From: Branchiostoma floridae
Taxonomy: Eukaryota; Chordata; Leptocardii; Amphioxiformes; Branchiostomatidae
Assembly (NCBI RefSeq): GCF_000003815.2
Contig: NC_049991.1
Location: 11,752,917-11,816,916 of the forward strand
Reading direction: 5' to 3'
Length of the DNA: 64,000 bases
This document shows positions 40,915 to 54,344 of the stretch, one piece after another (position 1 is the first letter of the stretch; each line of letters begins with the position of its first letter). A program made the translations under genes and the position numbers. The notes beneath the pieces were generated by a model that worked only from the letters and a program-made list of their open reading frames with translations, was not told the origin of the DNA and did no database searches.

Positions 40915-41320
40915 AGGTACCGATACCCGGTCAAAATCGCTTAATCAAACGATATATGACGGGAATGTCAAAATACTGGCGCGAAAAAAAAGTTTCAACT
41001 TGGCCGCCATTTTCTCTTACTGCACTGCGCAAGCGCCTGACACGTTTTGCGGTAAACATAAATTTTACGGCCCTTTAAAATTTAGTATTTTTCAGATTAT
41101 TCAGGAAAATTTTAGACTTTTTAGTTCAAGCACATTTCTAAACCTCGACTTATATGAAGAATTTGTATAAACGAAACTTCTTTTCGGGGAAATGTGCATC
41201 TCATCGAGGATATTTACGACAAACGCAAATTGGGCTGTTGCATAAGATAAACTGACGACATTTTCCGTAGCTTTGCAGAAACGTTAAATTTAATATTATA
41301 TCACTCCTTAGTAGGCAGCT
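40915..41320. promoter_or_regulatory. Shared head-to-head promoter region of TOP3A and the UQCC4-like gene
   Basis: Only 406 bp separate the outermost TOP3A ATG (minus, 40914) and the ATG of the UQCC4-like gene (plus, 41321). Both 5' UTRs and any promoter must lie here. I see no TATA box at the expected place for either gene. The right half is AT-rich. Several GC-containing blocks lie at 40975-41060. Both genes have mitochondrial products, so coordinated expression is plausible but not shown by the sequence. Confidence 0.6.
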
Positions 41321-42279
41321 ATGGCTGGAAGGTTACTGACTTCACAACTATATATCATCACAGAGAACAGTGGTATTAATACATTACTTCGGAGGTAAGT
41401 TACTAGTATTTGAAACAGTATTTTGTTCATACCCTCCCATGCGATGTCCTTCCGGGGATTCTGTCCTTGCCATGCGGTGATGTAACTTAAGTTATAACGT
41501 TACATGTAGGTATATATCATCACCATTGGCTATTTCTAAAGCAGTCACGCTCATAAAGTGTTACTTTGATATGACAGAATCTCACTTTTGACACTATTGT
41601 CAGGATCATTATGTTAATTACGATTATTGACAGGATTATTTTATTGATTTTCTCACAATTTAACCATTAACAATATTGATGCTGTTATCTAAGTGTCAAA
41701 AGATCATGGCCCAATATTTTTTCTATATTGCTATCAGGTAAATTCAGGTCTCCAATTTATACCAATTCATGGACATCTAGTAAGTTTGAAATGATTCCAA
41801 GAAGTTAACATTTAAGGAGTATAGATTACAATTTGAAAATCAATTCTTCATCTGAAATAATGAACATTCTTTCTTTTTTCAGGCTCCTGCGCACGAAGCT
41901 GCTACCACAGTACCAGACCCTCTCCACTGCTGCAGCAAGACATGCCAGGAAAACAGAGGACCCCCCAGGGGAGGAGGATACAGGACCCCTGAAGTTCACC
42001 ACCAGTAAGGGTGCTCAGTGGAAGGTGGCGCAAACTATGAACCTGAACAAAAACCGTCCAATCAGAAAAATCATCCCTTTTTCCCTTACCTTCACAGCTA
42101 TCCTGCTGTACTTCTGTGTATTCCGCAAGGAGTCGTGGTTGGATGAGGAACTGGACAAAAACTTGTATGCCAGGATGCCAGGGTTATTACCGCCAACAGA
42201 TGAAAATGAGGGTACTGACAGTGTTGCTGTTTCAGGACAAGATGTTGCTACAACTACTAATGTTACACCTTCTACATAG
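41321..42279 (+). CDS. UQCC4: Small single-pass mitochondrial protein resembling complex III assembly factor UQCC4 (C16orf91/CCSMST1)
   Basis: Two exons, 41321-41394 and 41883-42279, give 156 codons with GT/AG borders and phase 2 continuity; the acceptor follows a strong pyrimidine tract. The N-terminus is basic and low in acidic residues (MAGRLLTSQLYIITENSG), compatible with a mitochondrial presequence. The core PLKFTTSKGAQWKVAQTMN resembles the PIEFSSSKA..W.V..TM core I recall for human UQCC4. One hydrophobic segment follows, around IIPFSLTFTAILLYFCVF, then an acidic motif RKESWLDEELD. The C-terminus after that is Thr/Ser-rich and probably unconserved. Known family role: assembly of respiratory complex III in the inner membrane. 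It starts about 400 bp from TOP3A in the opposite direction and is tail to tail with the H3.3 gene. The match is by eye, so identity is likely but less secure than for the larger genes. Confidence 0.78.
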
Positions 42280-42469
42280 CGAATTTTGTATATCTAAATT
42301 ACTGATGTACCTATAGGCTGAAAATGTTGTTGTTTTGTGAATTTTTGCTTTAAGTTATATTTGACTCATAAAATATAGAGGTGTAAATAATTAATAGGCA
42401 ACATTAATTAATGTGCTGAATGAAAAAAGTGAATAGATCTAGTAGAGGGCAGGGGAGAAACATTGAATA

Positions 42470-42658
42470 CTGTAAATGTAGAAACTTTCGCAGTGGTTTA
42501 ATGTTCCGCAGTGGCGGCTTCACTGTGAACTTAACACCACCGCGAACATGTTTCCATTGCAGTAAGAGACAGTGCATGATTTTACCACGAACCATCGTGA
42601 AAAGTCCTTTTCCCTGCTACTGTGAAATTATATACCACGAACTTAAAAACATTTACAG
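42470..42658. mobile_element. MITE with CTGTAAATG ends and TA duplication
   Basis: Outer ends CTGTAAATG and CATTTACAG are exact inverted repeats, each flanked by TA (42468-42469, 42659-42660). Inside, CGCAGTGGTTTAATGTTC and the opposite ACCACGAAC-type segments form imperfect subterminal repeats. The TA duplication fits the Tc1/mariner group. Confidence 0.7.
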
Positions 42659-43771
42659 TATGTGACTCGGATAACGTCCTTGCTCAGACTGTATTAAACT
42701 TTATAATAGTCCATGTACAAGTGCGTAAACCTGGTCCTCAGGCTGTTGTCATCATTTTTGTATTGAGAACCAAGAAATTAAATAGATGTGTCCCTTTCTC
42801 ACTCTCGGGTAATTTGTTCGTGAGTGGAGCGATCTGAAGCAGTACTCCTATTACATACAAGGGGGAGCTTTAGTAATAACCTTTTTTTTTTTGTCAATTG
42901 TTGTCTACATATACAGCTCAACTTCACTAGTGTTGACATTGATATACTAGGCAGTGCAAATAGATGAAAGCTGGTTTTTGCTTTACACTATCCTTTAAAA
43001 AAAAGGTGTCAACTTCGCTTTTGTGAGGGTTCAAAAAAAGGATCATTTGCCTTTTGCATGCCTGATCTGTAGCTATGTTCATGTTACAAATGACAATGAA
43101 TATTACTCATGGGCAAATCATGAAATTCCTTTCAGTTGATTTGTAAGGACTGTCATAATAACAGCTGATAATTGAAGTAAGCCAGTAAAGGCAGTGTTGT
43201 GACAGTTGTTGGAAAGTGATAAGGCAAGACAAAGAGCCAGGTGGACATTTGGTACCAGCCTGAGAAGTAATGAAGGGATGTTGGATGTATGTAACTTAAA
43301 GTTGATAAACATTGTTTGAAGACTCAGCGGCCCTAACTATAAGCTCATCGGTGTCTTACCTGCCTTATTAAAATTTCTTACCTATAAAGGGCAGGTATCA
43401 TACTGGTATTTAGATTAAATGCTAACACTGGCAAAACACATGAGCTCTATTTTGTTCAACCAACTACTTTACCTCAATAGCTACACTCGTGTACTTAATT
43501 GCCAAACAAATCCCTTTTGTAGGAACAGAATCCGGGTCAAATTCACGTTTTCTACGCATAACTATGTGCTGGAGTAGAATTGGCATTTACATTTTCAGCA
43601 GGTGTTTTGTTTCTCTGTACTGTTTCTAGGGGAATTTCCAGATAGCTGTGACAGTTTAAATTATCCAACAAGAAAAGAATAGCAATCTTCAAAAGGCATG
43701 AAGATTTATCAACAGACCTATGCTTAAAACAGTGAACACTCAACGGCCAGATATAGTGTGGAAGGTGAATG

Positions 43772-43777
43772 TTTATT
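43772..43777 (-). terminator. Probable poly(A) signal of the H3.3 gene
   Basis: Minus-strand AATAAA, 635 nt beyond the H3.3 stop codon. It is the canonical hexamer in the expected direction; the cleavage site cannot be seen from sequence alone. Confidence 0.4.
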
Positions 43778-44411
43778 ACAGACATCTACATAGATGCGAC
43801 AGACAACACAGAAGTGACAAGAAGGTACCAGTACCTCAGCACTTAGTGGGAGGCTGATCAATGTAGTAAAACCTGATTTTGTTGTAGTCTCAAAGCTGCC
43901 AGTGTCACACAGGAAATTGTAGAAATCTATCTTGTATCCCTTGACTTCAAGTCTTTTTTGAACAGTCAGTTTTACAGTTTACAGAGATCTAATAGTGCAT
44001 ACTAAGTACAATATACAGTTTGACAAGACATCAGAATACATGTTATCTTTTTGTATACCAAAGAAACCATGGATGAACTTAATAGTAACATCCGATAGAC
44101 CCATGATTTCTTAGGTAGTAAATACACATACATAACACTTATATCATTCGGAATCAGCTCATTCTGAGACAGAAGCATTTGGCAGGTGTCAGGATGGGCT
44201 CATTTCAAAGCAGTCCTCTAAATACATACACATAATAAAAAAGTTTGCACCTCAATCACGATTCAAAGTTCAAAATGCTTCATGATCACCATGGTATAAA
44301 AATTGTGGATCTGGGTCTAAAACTACAGTTTGTAAAGAGTTCCTGTCTCTGCTCGATGATCTACATGACACACTAACACTGATATCTACAGATGATGGGG
44401 ATGGGATGTTT

Positions 44412-45150
<739 letters not shown>

Positions 45151-46166
45151 TTAGCGACGAACCTAGAATACAAATGCACAAAATTTTGTAAGCCTTTATA
45201 TAACACGCCCAAGACAACATAAGCTCACAAAAAGGTGTGAAGCAGACAACTTTACATTCGCGAAAGAAAGGGACACAGCTGAATGGAATGGCGCCCGACA
45301 CCCGAACATTTCCCCAAATGATTTACATAACAAGAGGTTTAATTAACCAGGACGCGCCAAGACGCTACGCGCCAAAACGAACGTCTTCTATTTAAACATT
45401 ATCCACTAGACAAGTGTATACAAGTTCAACAGCATGAACGACGGCACTGAGATACAAAAACAATGAGCGTGGAAACCTTTCCGCCTGAGGTCAAACTAGC
45501 GAGCCTTTCAGCTTGTCGCGACAAGTGTAATCAATGCCATATGCAAATTCGGCAACACTAAACAACCGGAATTTCGCAATTATACCCACCACGTTTCCAG
45601 AAAGTACAAAATATCAGTGATACTTCTGATTCAAACTGCTGTTAGTTGTCTTGGAACCATGTTTCACAATAATTTGTATACACAAACAGGGCACTACGAA
45701 TAGTCAGGTCGACGAAAATCAGACATAAATGGGCACTGCGAAGACGTAACAAACGAACCCGCCAGGAAAACCAGGTTTATATCTTGAAGACAAAAGCCAT
45801 TTCCTTCGTTACGTCGGTTTTGGGCTTCATACTACTACACACGTGCTCATATTACGCTGCAATGAAAACTTACTACCAATTCAACATTTCTCTTGTTATT
45901 TCAATTTTACAGTCTACTCTAGATAAAACCGAATACACAAATGAGGGCCTGGAATGGGGAAAAGCTTGGTTCGCTCCGTTTACGTTCAACCGTTTTTGTA
46001 TGGCGGGTGAATGGTGATACAAGCTAAACCTTGATGTTTCCCAGCCTCCTGTAAGCATATTTCGTCCCCATAACAAGTCAAAGACGTCTCAAAATAACCC
46101 TGAGAGTGTACGGAACACTTAAATATAACATTCAGAAATATAAATAAAGCAAAACGTGCATCTCAC

Positions 46167-46273
46167 CTGAAAAACTGAAAGATAACACAGAGATTGAAGT
46201 CAAATTCTCCGGCCAGACAGGAATAATGTGACAATGTCCTGACAGTTTTTATACCACCCGTGACGTTTCGTCA
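46167..46273 (-). promoter_or_regulatory. H3.3 core promoter and noncoding first exon: TATA box, CRE-like palindrome
   Basis: On the minus strand a TATAAAA lies at 46246-46253, with a likely start about 30 bp downstream near 46220. The noncoding first exon ends at 46167 (TTTTTCAG then GTGAGATG). Just upstream, 46261-46273 reads TGACGTTTCGTCA, a palindromic arrangement of two half CRE/ATF sites. The 5' UTR intron spans 45163-46166, and 33 nt of leader lie in the ATG exon. Confidence 0.7.
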
Positions 46274-46321
46274 TGTGACTAAATTACAACTCCTCGTTGG
46301 AAGCCAACATTCTGCCATTTG

Positions 46322-46438
46322 ATTGGTCAGCTTGCAGGCATACGTGACTACTGATTGGTTGAATTATATCATCGACGATTGGCTAGAAGGGAGCAACTTC
46401 TGAGCGCCTATTGGTTCAATTATCTCGAATGTGATTGG
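46322..46438 (-). promoter_or_regulatory. Cluster of five CCAAT boxes upstream of H3.3
   Basis: ATTGG occurs on the plus strand (CCAAT on the minus strand) at 46322, 46354, 46378, 46410 and 46434, at spacings of 24-32 bp. Regular NF-Y sites are typical of histone promoters. The cluster lies between H3.3 and LMF1, so it could also act on LMF1. Confidence 0.65.
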
Positions 46439-47094
46439 ATGATCAGGGATACCTCAGGATCCGTTTTTCTGCACGAAGCTCGGGCCTTTCGTGTGCGTTG
46501 AGAACGGACGTCGGCGGAAACAGGGAACACAGAAACTAACGCTTGAGCAAAGGCAACATATGTCATGTGCACCAGCTTTTATCAATGTTTCTATGAAGTG
46601 TCATTTGCCATTGCCAAAACCATAACTCCGTAGTGACTCGACTCTATTTTTCAATTTTGACAATGATGTTACAAATGGTGACAATACAAGATCCTAAATC
46701 CTTCGAAGCTGCAGGTACCGATTGATCCGATAGACGGCAGTTTCACACAGACTCACACGTCAAGCAGATGTTCGAAGGTTTATTTTTGGCATCTTTCGAG
46801 AGTGCAGAGATGCATAATTTAATTCTCTCGTCTCGCGGGACAAAGCATTTGCTGGAAAAAATGCTACTTTTGAAAAAGTGACCGCAATGTGTAACACTAC
46901 TTTTTTTTTAATTTCATAACGTTTATATAATAATTATCTGGGGCGTGTACTATGCTCTTTACAATGTCTTTGCAATTTCCTTACTTGAACCGATGAACTT
47001 GAATAAAGAAGCTTATGCTTCTCACCTAATATTTTCTGTCAGTGTCAATCACAAATTTCGTCATCATCTTTAGCATCATTTTATCATCATCAAC

Positions 47095-50000
47095 ATGGCG
47101 GCGTCCACGTCGGACGGCACCGCCTGTCCTGATTCAAACGTTTACGAAGGCCTCAGACACAGGAAAACACTGCAAGAAACTACTGATGAAACCAGGTACA
47201 CAGAGGAGAACACAAAGAATATGTCAGAATCATCGAAAACCAAGAAATCCACCTCTGTGCACCTGGAGACGGGTACATACTGGCTGACTCGGATCGTGTT
47301 CCTCAGGTCTCTGGGGCTCATTTACTGTGAGTTTTAACGTTACATAATTTGTTTCGTCTAAGCATTGAAGCTACTTTTCAACGGGTTCACTGGAAAGAAT
47401 GAGCAAGGGAATAGATAGTCATTTGTAGGTGACTTTGTACAGCCTTGGTGCAGCTAAAGGGACAGTTTATGACTCTTCATAATTTGTGGAGAATATACTT
47501 TGTTGTTGTTTTGAGACGTGTCCAGTAGTTGGCTGAGGGGGCGGGACTACAAATTATGTTTCCAGGTTGCGTGTACCCACGATATCATTATGCAATATTA
47601 ATCAATTTAATCAAGATCCCTGTGTCTGCTTTTATACACCATCTTTTTTTTTTTTTTTTTTCAAAATTATGTACTTGAATCAAGAATGCAGACAGCATTA
47701 GTGGATGACAATGTGTCTCTCCTGACTGTAGTCGTTGCCTTCCTGGTGGCCCTGCATCAGAACAAGCAGCTGCTGGGGACAGATGGCCTCCTGCCTGCTA
47801 ACCTGTACCTGCAGAGGGTCCAGCACCATGTCACAGCAGACCCCACACAGAGCGCCTGGAGCCTGGTGCCCAGTCTTCTCTGGTGGGTGGACTGGGAGAC
47901 GGACCTGGATCTGTGGTTAGACAGGTGAGCAATAGGGAAGCCTGTTACATAGTCTACTATGATGGTACTGGAAACGGGCCTGCATCTGTGGTTAGACCTG
48001 GATCTGTGGTTGGGTATAGATAGTGCATGTCTTCAGCCTGGCACCCTGTCTAGTGTGGTAGAGTTGGAAAAGTTTTCCAACCCCATTACTCTGGACAGGG
48101 TGCTAAGTTAAAGGAATTTAGGTTCTGTGGATGTAGAGTCAGTACATATCTGTAGGCACGTACTTTGTCTAATGCGTTGGTTGGACTGGGATAAAAATGC
48201 AGGATCTATAGCTAGTATCAACTATTATAGTGAGTATTATTCTATAGGCTGATAGACATCCTGGTCATCATTCAAAGTTGGTATTATGGCAATAACACTA
48301 AACTGACTTAACTGTGACCAAAGATAAAAAGATACACATTAGCTTAGTGTGTGGGAGTTATTAGGAAAATTTAACAATTCATTCTCTGACATGATCTTTT
48401 TTTCTTGTGGCAATAGGTACAAATTATTAGTTGAATTACTATGATTACTTGGTTTTAATTTCTAACAGCGTGATGCTCATCTGTTTAGGTTGGCCTACAT
48501 AGGAGTGGCTCTGTCCTTTATCGTCATGGTTACAGGATGTGCCAACATGGTGATCATGGCAGCACTGTGGGTTCTCTATCACTCCATCGTCAACATTGGA
48601 CAGAGATGGTAGGTACAAGATATGTACTCATCAGATTTGTGACTATACTTGGAAAGAAAAGACTAATACTCTGGGAGATTCTGCAATAACATATGATTAT
48701 TGGATTAGTCATGTAGAAAATCCACAGTTGAAGTTAACAATCGACATTAGCTTCTTCTTCTCCTTTTTCTTAAGAATTCTTTTTCTTCTTGAGTCCATGA
48801 TTTTCACTGTAATATCTCCCAATTAAAATGGCAAGCTTGATTCAGATGTGAGATGAGTATGTACTTTCGACAGAGTCAACTGAATCTCTGCATTCATGAT
48901 CTTCCCAAAGGTCTTTACTGTGCCATAATTTATGTATGTAGAACATAAAGTACAGTATTACTTTAGCTCCTGCAGTGCTACCTGCACCACATCTTCCTGC
49001 TCTTCCTCTTGTCTTTTCAGACACAGGCTCTGTGTAAAGCTCAGGTAACTAACAATTTCTTATTCTTTTCTCTTTTGCATCATTTCAGGTATTCCTTTGG
49101 TAAGTGACATTCTGATATCTTCAGGTTAGTTTGGCAAGGTGATAATTTTAAGTAGGGTGGTAAACGAAACTATTGTTATTGTTAGTATGTTTAAGATCAT
49201 AGTACAGTATCCATTTAGCATTTCTAGAACTATCAAGGCTAATGCCAATCAAGCAATGATAAGTTCTTTTTACACTTCATTTGTATTGGACATTTTGAGA
49301 TTACTTTAATAGGACCATCTTTTACATATTTTTCCATATTTTCCAGGCTGGGAGTCCCAGCTCCTTGAGACAGGTTTCCTGGCCATCTTCTTCTGCCCCC
49401 TCCTGACGCTCCACCCCCTGCCCCGGTCAACCCCCTCGCCCTGGGTCATCATCTGGGGGTACCGATGGCTCATCTTCCGCATCATGCTTGGTGCTGTGAG
49501 TAACATCATAACTACAGATACAATACTATAGTCATTAGGATGCCACTTACATACTACAAATGTAGTACATTGATTACCTTGGACCTGAAAGACAGAATGA
49601 GAGACAAGCCATACTGACGAGTGAATTTCATTGATCATCCAATCCAACAGAGGGAGGGTGATGATGATGATAATAAGTATGCCACCATATGTAAAGGAAT
49701 TTTGTTATGTTCAATTAACTGAAACATTTTCAGCTAAACTGTTGACATTGTCATTTCAAGAAGTATAAGCCTCGTCTTAGTCGAATTATTTTCCTTACAT
49801 CCAGGGCTTGATAAAGATCCGTGGTGACCAGTGCTGGAGAGACCTGACCTGTATGAACTACCACTACCAGGTCAGTTTCAGTAGTCATTAATTATTACAA
49901 TACCTGATGCCAAAATACACACACAGAGTAAGGAACATGTTTTTGTATCAAAGGACCCAAAGAACAATAAGATGATTGAGTTACTGATAAAGAACAATTG

Positions 50001-53000
50001 GCAGTATTCTACTCATATTGGGAAGCCTTTCTATACTAAACATTGTAAATTCAGAACATCTGCACAGTTTGTATTAGCCAAACAATAAATTGATAACATT
50101 ACCTCTTGTGCTGTGTCGTGCCTCGCCAGACCCAGCCAGTGCCCAACCCAATCAGCTACTACCTGCACCAGACACCAGAGAACATGCACAAGTTTGAGAC
50201 TCTGTCCAACCACTTTGTGGAGTTGGTGGCACCTTGGTTCATCTTCCTAACTCGTCCCTTCCGTTTCACCTGTGGGTTTCTCCAGATTCTGTTCCAGGTA
50301 CATAGACTCTGACCACAGTTTTCTGTTTTGTGCATTTGTTGTTTGATGATTTGAAGCAATGACAAAAAAGTGTCCTTTACCCTGCTGACATTCCTTGGCC
50401 ATACTGTGGCAGCTTTATTTTTTTGTTTATTATCTAGCTGGTTGCATGTTACATCAATTAAGGTTGGATATCCAAGAAATAAGATAAGAAAGCACAACAT
50501 AAGACTTACTCAAGCAACTGGACAGATTTTGAAAATGGTTAGACATTTCAGGTAACATGCATTGGCATAATACCGGTAGTAAGACTTATACCGGTAGATT
50601 AAAAATACTGGAACTTAAAGAGATCTACACATGCAACAATAGTTATTTCTGAGCTGTGCACACTTCAGACATCTAGGTGTCCAATACACCATTTACAAAG
50701 CATCAATAACAATGCATTCGAAGACAAAGTTTTCAGTATACTTTTTTTTAAATTTCGGGGTAGGCAGCTCGTCGTGGGACGAACACACTGTCACATTCAT
50801 TGCCAAATTTATATAGATCACAATTACACATGCTCACGGCACAAGACGAACATGATTCAACAACAATCTTGAATTTCTGTTGGTGACCTACAACTCATGT
50901 AAAAGTGTGAAGAACCGTTGCATAATAGCCCGGATCTACGACTGAATGGGCAAAATTGAACGTACGCAGCCATTTTCCCGCCATTTTTATATCTACGCTA
51001 GCAGTGAAGTGTTAGGTCATAGCGGTTGTGACGGACAGAAGTTAAATGAAAATTCTTGACAGTATACGTCCGTTTTCTCATGACATATTGTATGCTCATG
51101 CAGGTTTATGTTTTATGCATTTACTGACAGAAAAGGAAGGAACATCAGAGGATGTATAAATGTACATAGCGGCAGCTAATTGTGCCGTGTTTCTTCCTAC
51201 CGGTATTTTGTACCCCCTCCCAACCAAGTGCCCGTTCGCCGTGTAATTCCGCAGCGTGTTACAATTACAATATTACGCTTTTAGCAGGACAAGAGTGGCA
51301 GAAAAGTTACACAGAAGAAGTGGCAAGGGTAACCTATAACAGCAACATGTAACTGGAGAAAATGATGCGTTGACAATTTGTCAAATCAGTATGGCTAGAG
51401 AAATCGTCGTAAACGTACCGGTATTATGATAATAGATGTTACATTGTGGCTTCCACTCTCTTTCATCGATCACTGGCAAAAGGTACTGCATGCTACTTGA
51501 AACATCTGACCATTTCCAATATCTGACCAGTTTCTTGAGTAAGTGTTACCTTGTGTAAGTATATGTTTTTTTATTGTTTTTTATTATCTGTGTTATTGAC
51601 CTCTGTTATTCTTTATTCCCAGGTTATCCTGATCATCAGTGGGAACCTGAGTTTCCTGAACTGGCTGACCATCCTGCCCAGTATCTGTAGTTTTGATGAT
51701 GCCCACCTGGCCTGCCTGTTCCCCAGCTGGAGAGGGGGCACCAAGTGGCAGGTGGCACAGATCCAACAGGAGGAGAGGAGTGGGAGGGCACCTCCTCCTT
51801 CATGGGGTGAGAGGACAGTGTTTACGTGTTTCTTGTGTATTAACTGTTTGCTTTTTTTAATTTACGATTGAAACATACCATAGGTTGTATGCAATGGACA
51901 GAACGTTGACCAAACATCCAGCAGAAACAGTGATGAATTCCACTCCTACTACAAGACAACAACACCTGTACATGCCTGATAACACATTGCCATGCTAGTC
52001 AAGGGTTAAAAGGTTATTGTTGATGATTGACTAAGCCACTGATCATTGGTAAATATTAACAATTTGCCAGTCAACATGACCACCCAGAGCTCATTCAGGG
52101 ATGGTATCAGTTTAAAGTATATTGAAGTTAACAATTTGGGATTACAAGTTCTACACCATTTCTTTCAATATGTCGGATTTGACCTTCACTTCTATTCCCA
52201 GGACAGCTGGTCCGCCGTGTGGTGCACGTATCCCTGGCAGGCCTCATCATTTACCTGAGCCTTCCCGTGGTACAAAACCTGCTGTCCCGACGACAAGCCA
52301 TGAACACTTCATTTGACCCCCTCCGATTGGTCAACACATATGGTGCCTTCGGAAGGTAGGTGGTGGCTTCTAAGAATAGACAGAATCATATAGATGACTT
52401 GAAGTTGCAGCTCTTTTTGATTGCTTTGTCCCAATATCTTTTAAAACCTCATTTCTTAAACTCCCTAAGACTATATGTTAAAAACTATGTTCCATGTTAT
52501 GTGTCTTTGCTTACATTTCCAGTGTCACTAAGGAGAGGACCGAGGTGATATTTCAAGGGACCTATGCAATGAACCCAACAGACCCCAGTGCAGTATGGGA
52601 AGAGTATGAGTTTAAGTGCAAGCCAGGAAACGTGACGCGAAGACCGTGCCTGATCTCACCCTACCACTACAGGCTGGACTGGCTCATGTGGTTTGCCGCT
52701 TTTCAGGTTGGACACTTTTTCAGTCGGACAACTGTTGAAGGTTTTGAAAGAAGCACAAGAGGAGTAAAGCAATTTGTTTGGATAAGATCTAAGTTGGGAA
52801 GACTACTGGTATTAGTTGCAGCTGATCAAGGCATATTCTGTCCAGGCAAGGGGTGCAAAAATTGCTCAGATGGTGATAGAAGCTTAAGCATAAAACTAGG
52901 CACAACTGTGTCATATCAGAAACAATTTAACAGATTTTCTGGTCCTGACAAACTGTCCTTTAGATACCAGTACCTGTTTCCAGTCTGAGTCGGCAGTCTG

Positions 53001-54049
53001 TCATTGCTCGTTCATTCTCGCCATTATCAGTTCCCGCCGCAGTCCATTCCTGTGCAATCTGTTCCAACCGCAATCCTGTCGCAATACATCCCTGCCACAA
53101 TCTGTCCCTGCCGCAGTTGGTCCCTGTTTCAATCCATCCCACTGCTATCTGCTTTCACAGTAAATTTGATATGTTATAAGTAATATTCATATGTCATAGA
53201 TGCCATTTTGCTTTAGAAGATACAGCAGGTAAATTTTGGGGGTGTACCCACTGCTTTATAGTATGATCACCAAAGGGTTTAGGGTAAGTTTATAACAGTT
53301 AACCATCAAGGAAGTCATGTCTTTGCACAAAGTTGACCGGATTTTTTTTTTTACCATTTTTCCATACAGAATTACAACTATAACAACTGGCTGGTTCACC
53401 TGGCAGCCAAGCTCCTGGTTAACGACCCTGGTGCAGAGTCATTGATAGCACACAACCCATTCCATGGGAAGCAGCCTCCAAGGTTGGTGTTGATTCAACT
53501 ATGTTTTGTTCAGGTTTTATCCCACAAGAAGTATGTAATTATGCAGGCTTATCTGTTTGTGTAATACTGTGTTGCTTACCACAGAAGTTAGCAGTTAAAA
53601 TTCCATATACATCTTGTTGTGGATTCATGTTTTATGAGTTATGTAAACAAGTTTTGGACATCACTTTTATGTCATTGACAAGAGAAGAAGGTTTTGAAAA
53701 TTCTGAAAAAGTTCCAGTCCAATAATGCCAAAGGAAAATATTGATCTACCAACCTAATGAAATTAATTTTGGATGTATTTAGATTGTTGCTGTATATGTG
53801 TATACAAGTATACATGTATGTGTATGTATAGTCAGGATTACCCTTTTGACCAGTCTCACCCCACTTTCCAGTTTTATCCGAGCTGAACACTACAAGTATA
53901 CCTACACGAAGATCGGCAGTGCCGCAGCAAAGGAGGGGAAATGGTGGAAGCGGCGGAGAATCGGAGAGTACCTCCCCGCCGTCTCACTGGGCTCACTGAA
54001 CCAGTACATCAAGCAGCATGGCTGGAACATGCCTGCGATCAAACAGTGA
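47095..54049 (+). CDS. LMF1: Lipase maturation factor 1, multi-pass ER membrane protein
   Basis: Twelve exons give 583 codons (human LMF1 has 567): 47095-47326, 47732-47924, 48489-48608, 49089-49099, 49347-49495, 49805-49870, 50130-50297, 51623-51806, 52202-52355, 52523-52706, 53370-53482, 53872-54049. The N-terminus is hydrophilic and Thr/Ser/Glu-rich. The family signature runs through TYWLTRIVFLRSLGLIYF, VAFLVALHQNKQLLG, WYSFGWESQLLETGFLA, GLIKIRGDQCWRDLTCMNYH, TLSNHFVELVAPWFIF, GNLSFLNWLTILPSI and EEYEFKCKPGN, ending basic (KEGKWWKRRRIGEYLP). Known role: folding and dimer assembly of lipoprotein lipase, hepatic lipase and endothelial lipase in the ER. Exon 4 is a microexon of 11 nt whose removal would break the frame. 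Sequence between exons matches LMF1 rather than LMF2 where I can recall both, but a single pre-duplication orthologue is possible. A transposon-like element sits in intron 7 and a related one just downstream. Confidence 0.93.
50553..51441. mobile_element. 889-bp terminal-inverted-repeat element in LMF1 intron 7 (copy A)
   Basis: Starts TAACATGCATTGGCATAATA followed by CCGGT, and ends with a diverged inverse of that. Most of it is the reverse complement of 54345-54997. It has about 235 bp in the middle (50910-51143) that the other copy lacks. No coding frame seen. Confidence 0.8.
53020..53150. repeat. Imperfect 18-20 bp tandem repeat in LMF1 intron 10
   Basis: Units of the type TCCCTGCCGCAATCTG recur about six times with changes. 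Long frames through it are a by-product of the repeat. Confidence 0.7.
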
Positions 54050-54344
54050 ACATTAGAGATACACATGTGTCATCATATGGGAGCAGGTAGCAATGTGAGC
54101 TGTATAAAAGTACTGTGAATGCCTTTTTCTCCTGCTTAGCCCATATATATATATATATCTGGGATGCACATAGAACATGCCTCTATGTGGGTCCAGTATC
54201 TTTATGGGTTTAGGGCATTTCTTCAGCAAAGCACATCAATTGTGGAGGTAAATCTGCTGCAGCAGCACAAAATAGGTCAGGTTTTACTGATCTGATTAAT
54301 TAACCAGCTTAGGGGGGTTCAATATTTAAAAAAAAAAAACTAGT

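Larger units (their letters stand above)
42280..44411. other. Intergenic region between the convergent UQCC4-like and H3.3 genes
   Basis: About 2.1 kb that must hold both 3' UTRs. One TA-flanked inverted-repeat element (42470-42658) is present. No further gene seen. Confidence 0.6.

Noticed and set aside
52960-53142. 60-codon minus-strand frame in an LMF1 intron
   Set aside because: It comes from an 18-20 bp tandem repeat and lacks family resemblance.
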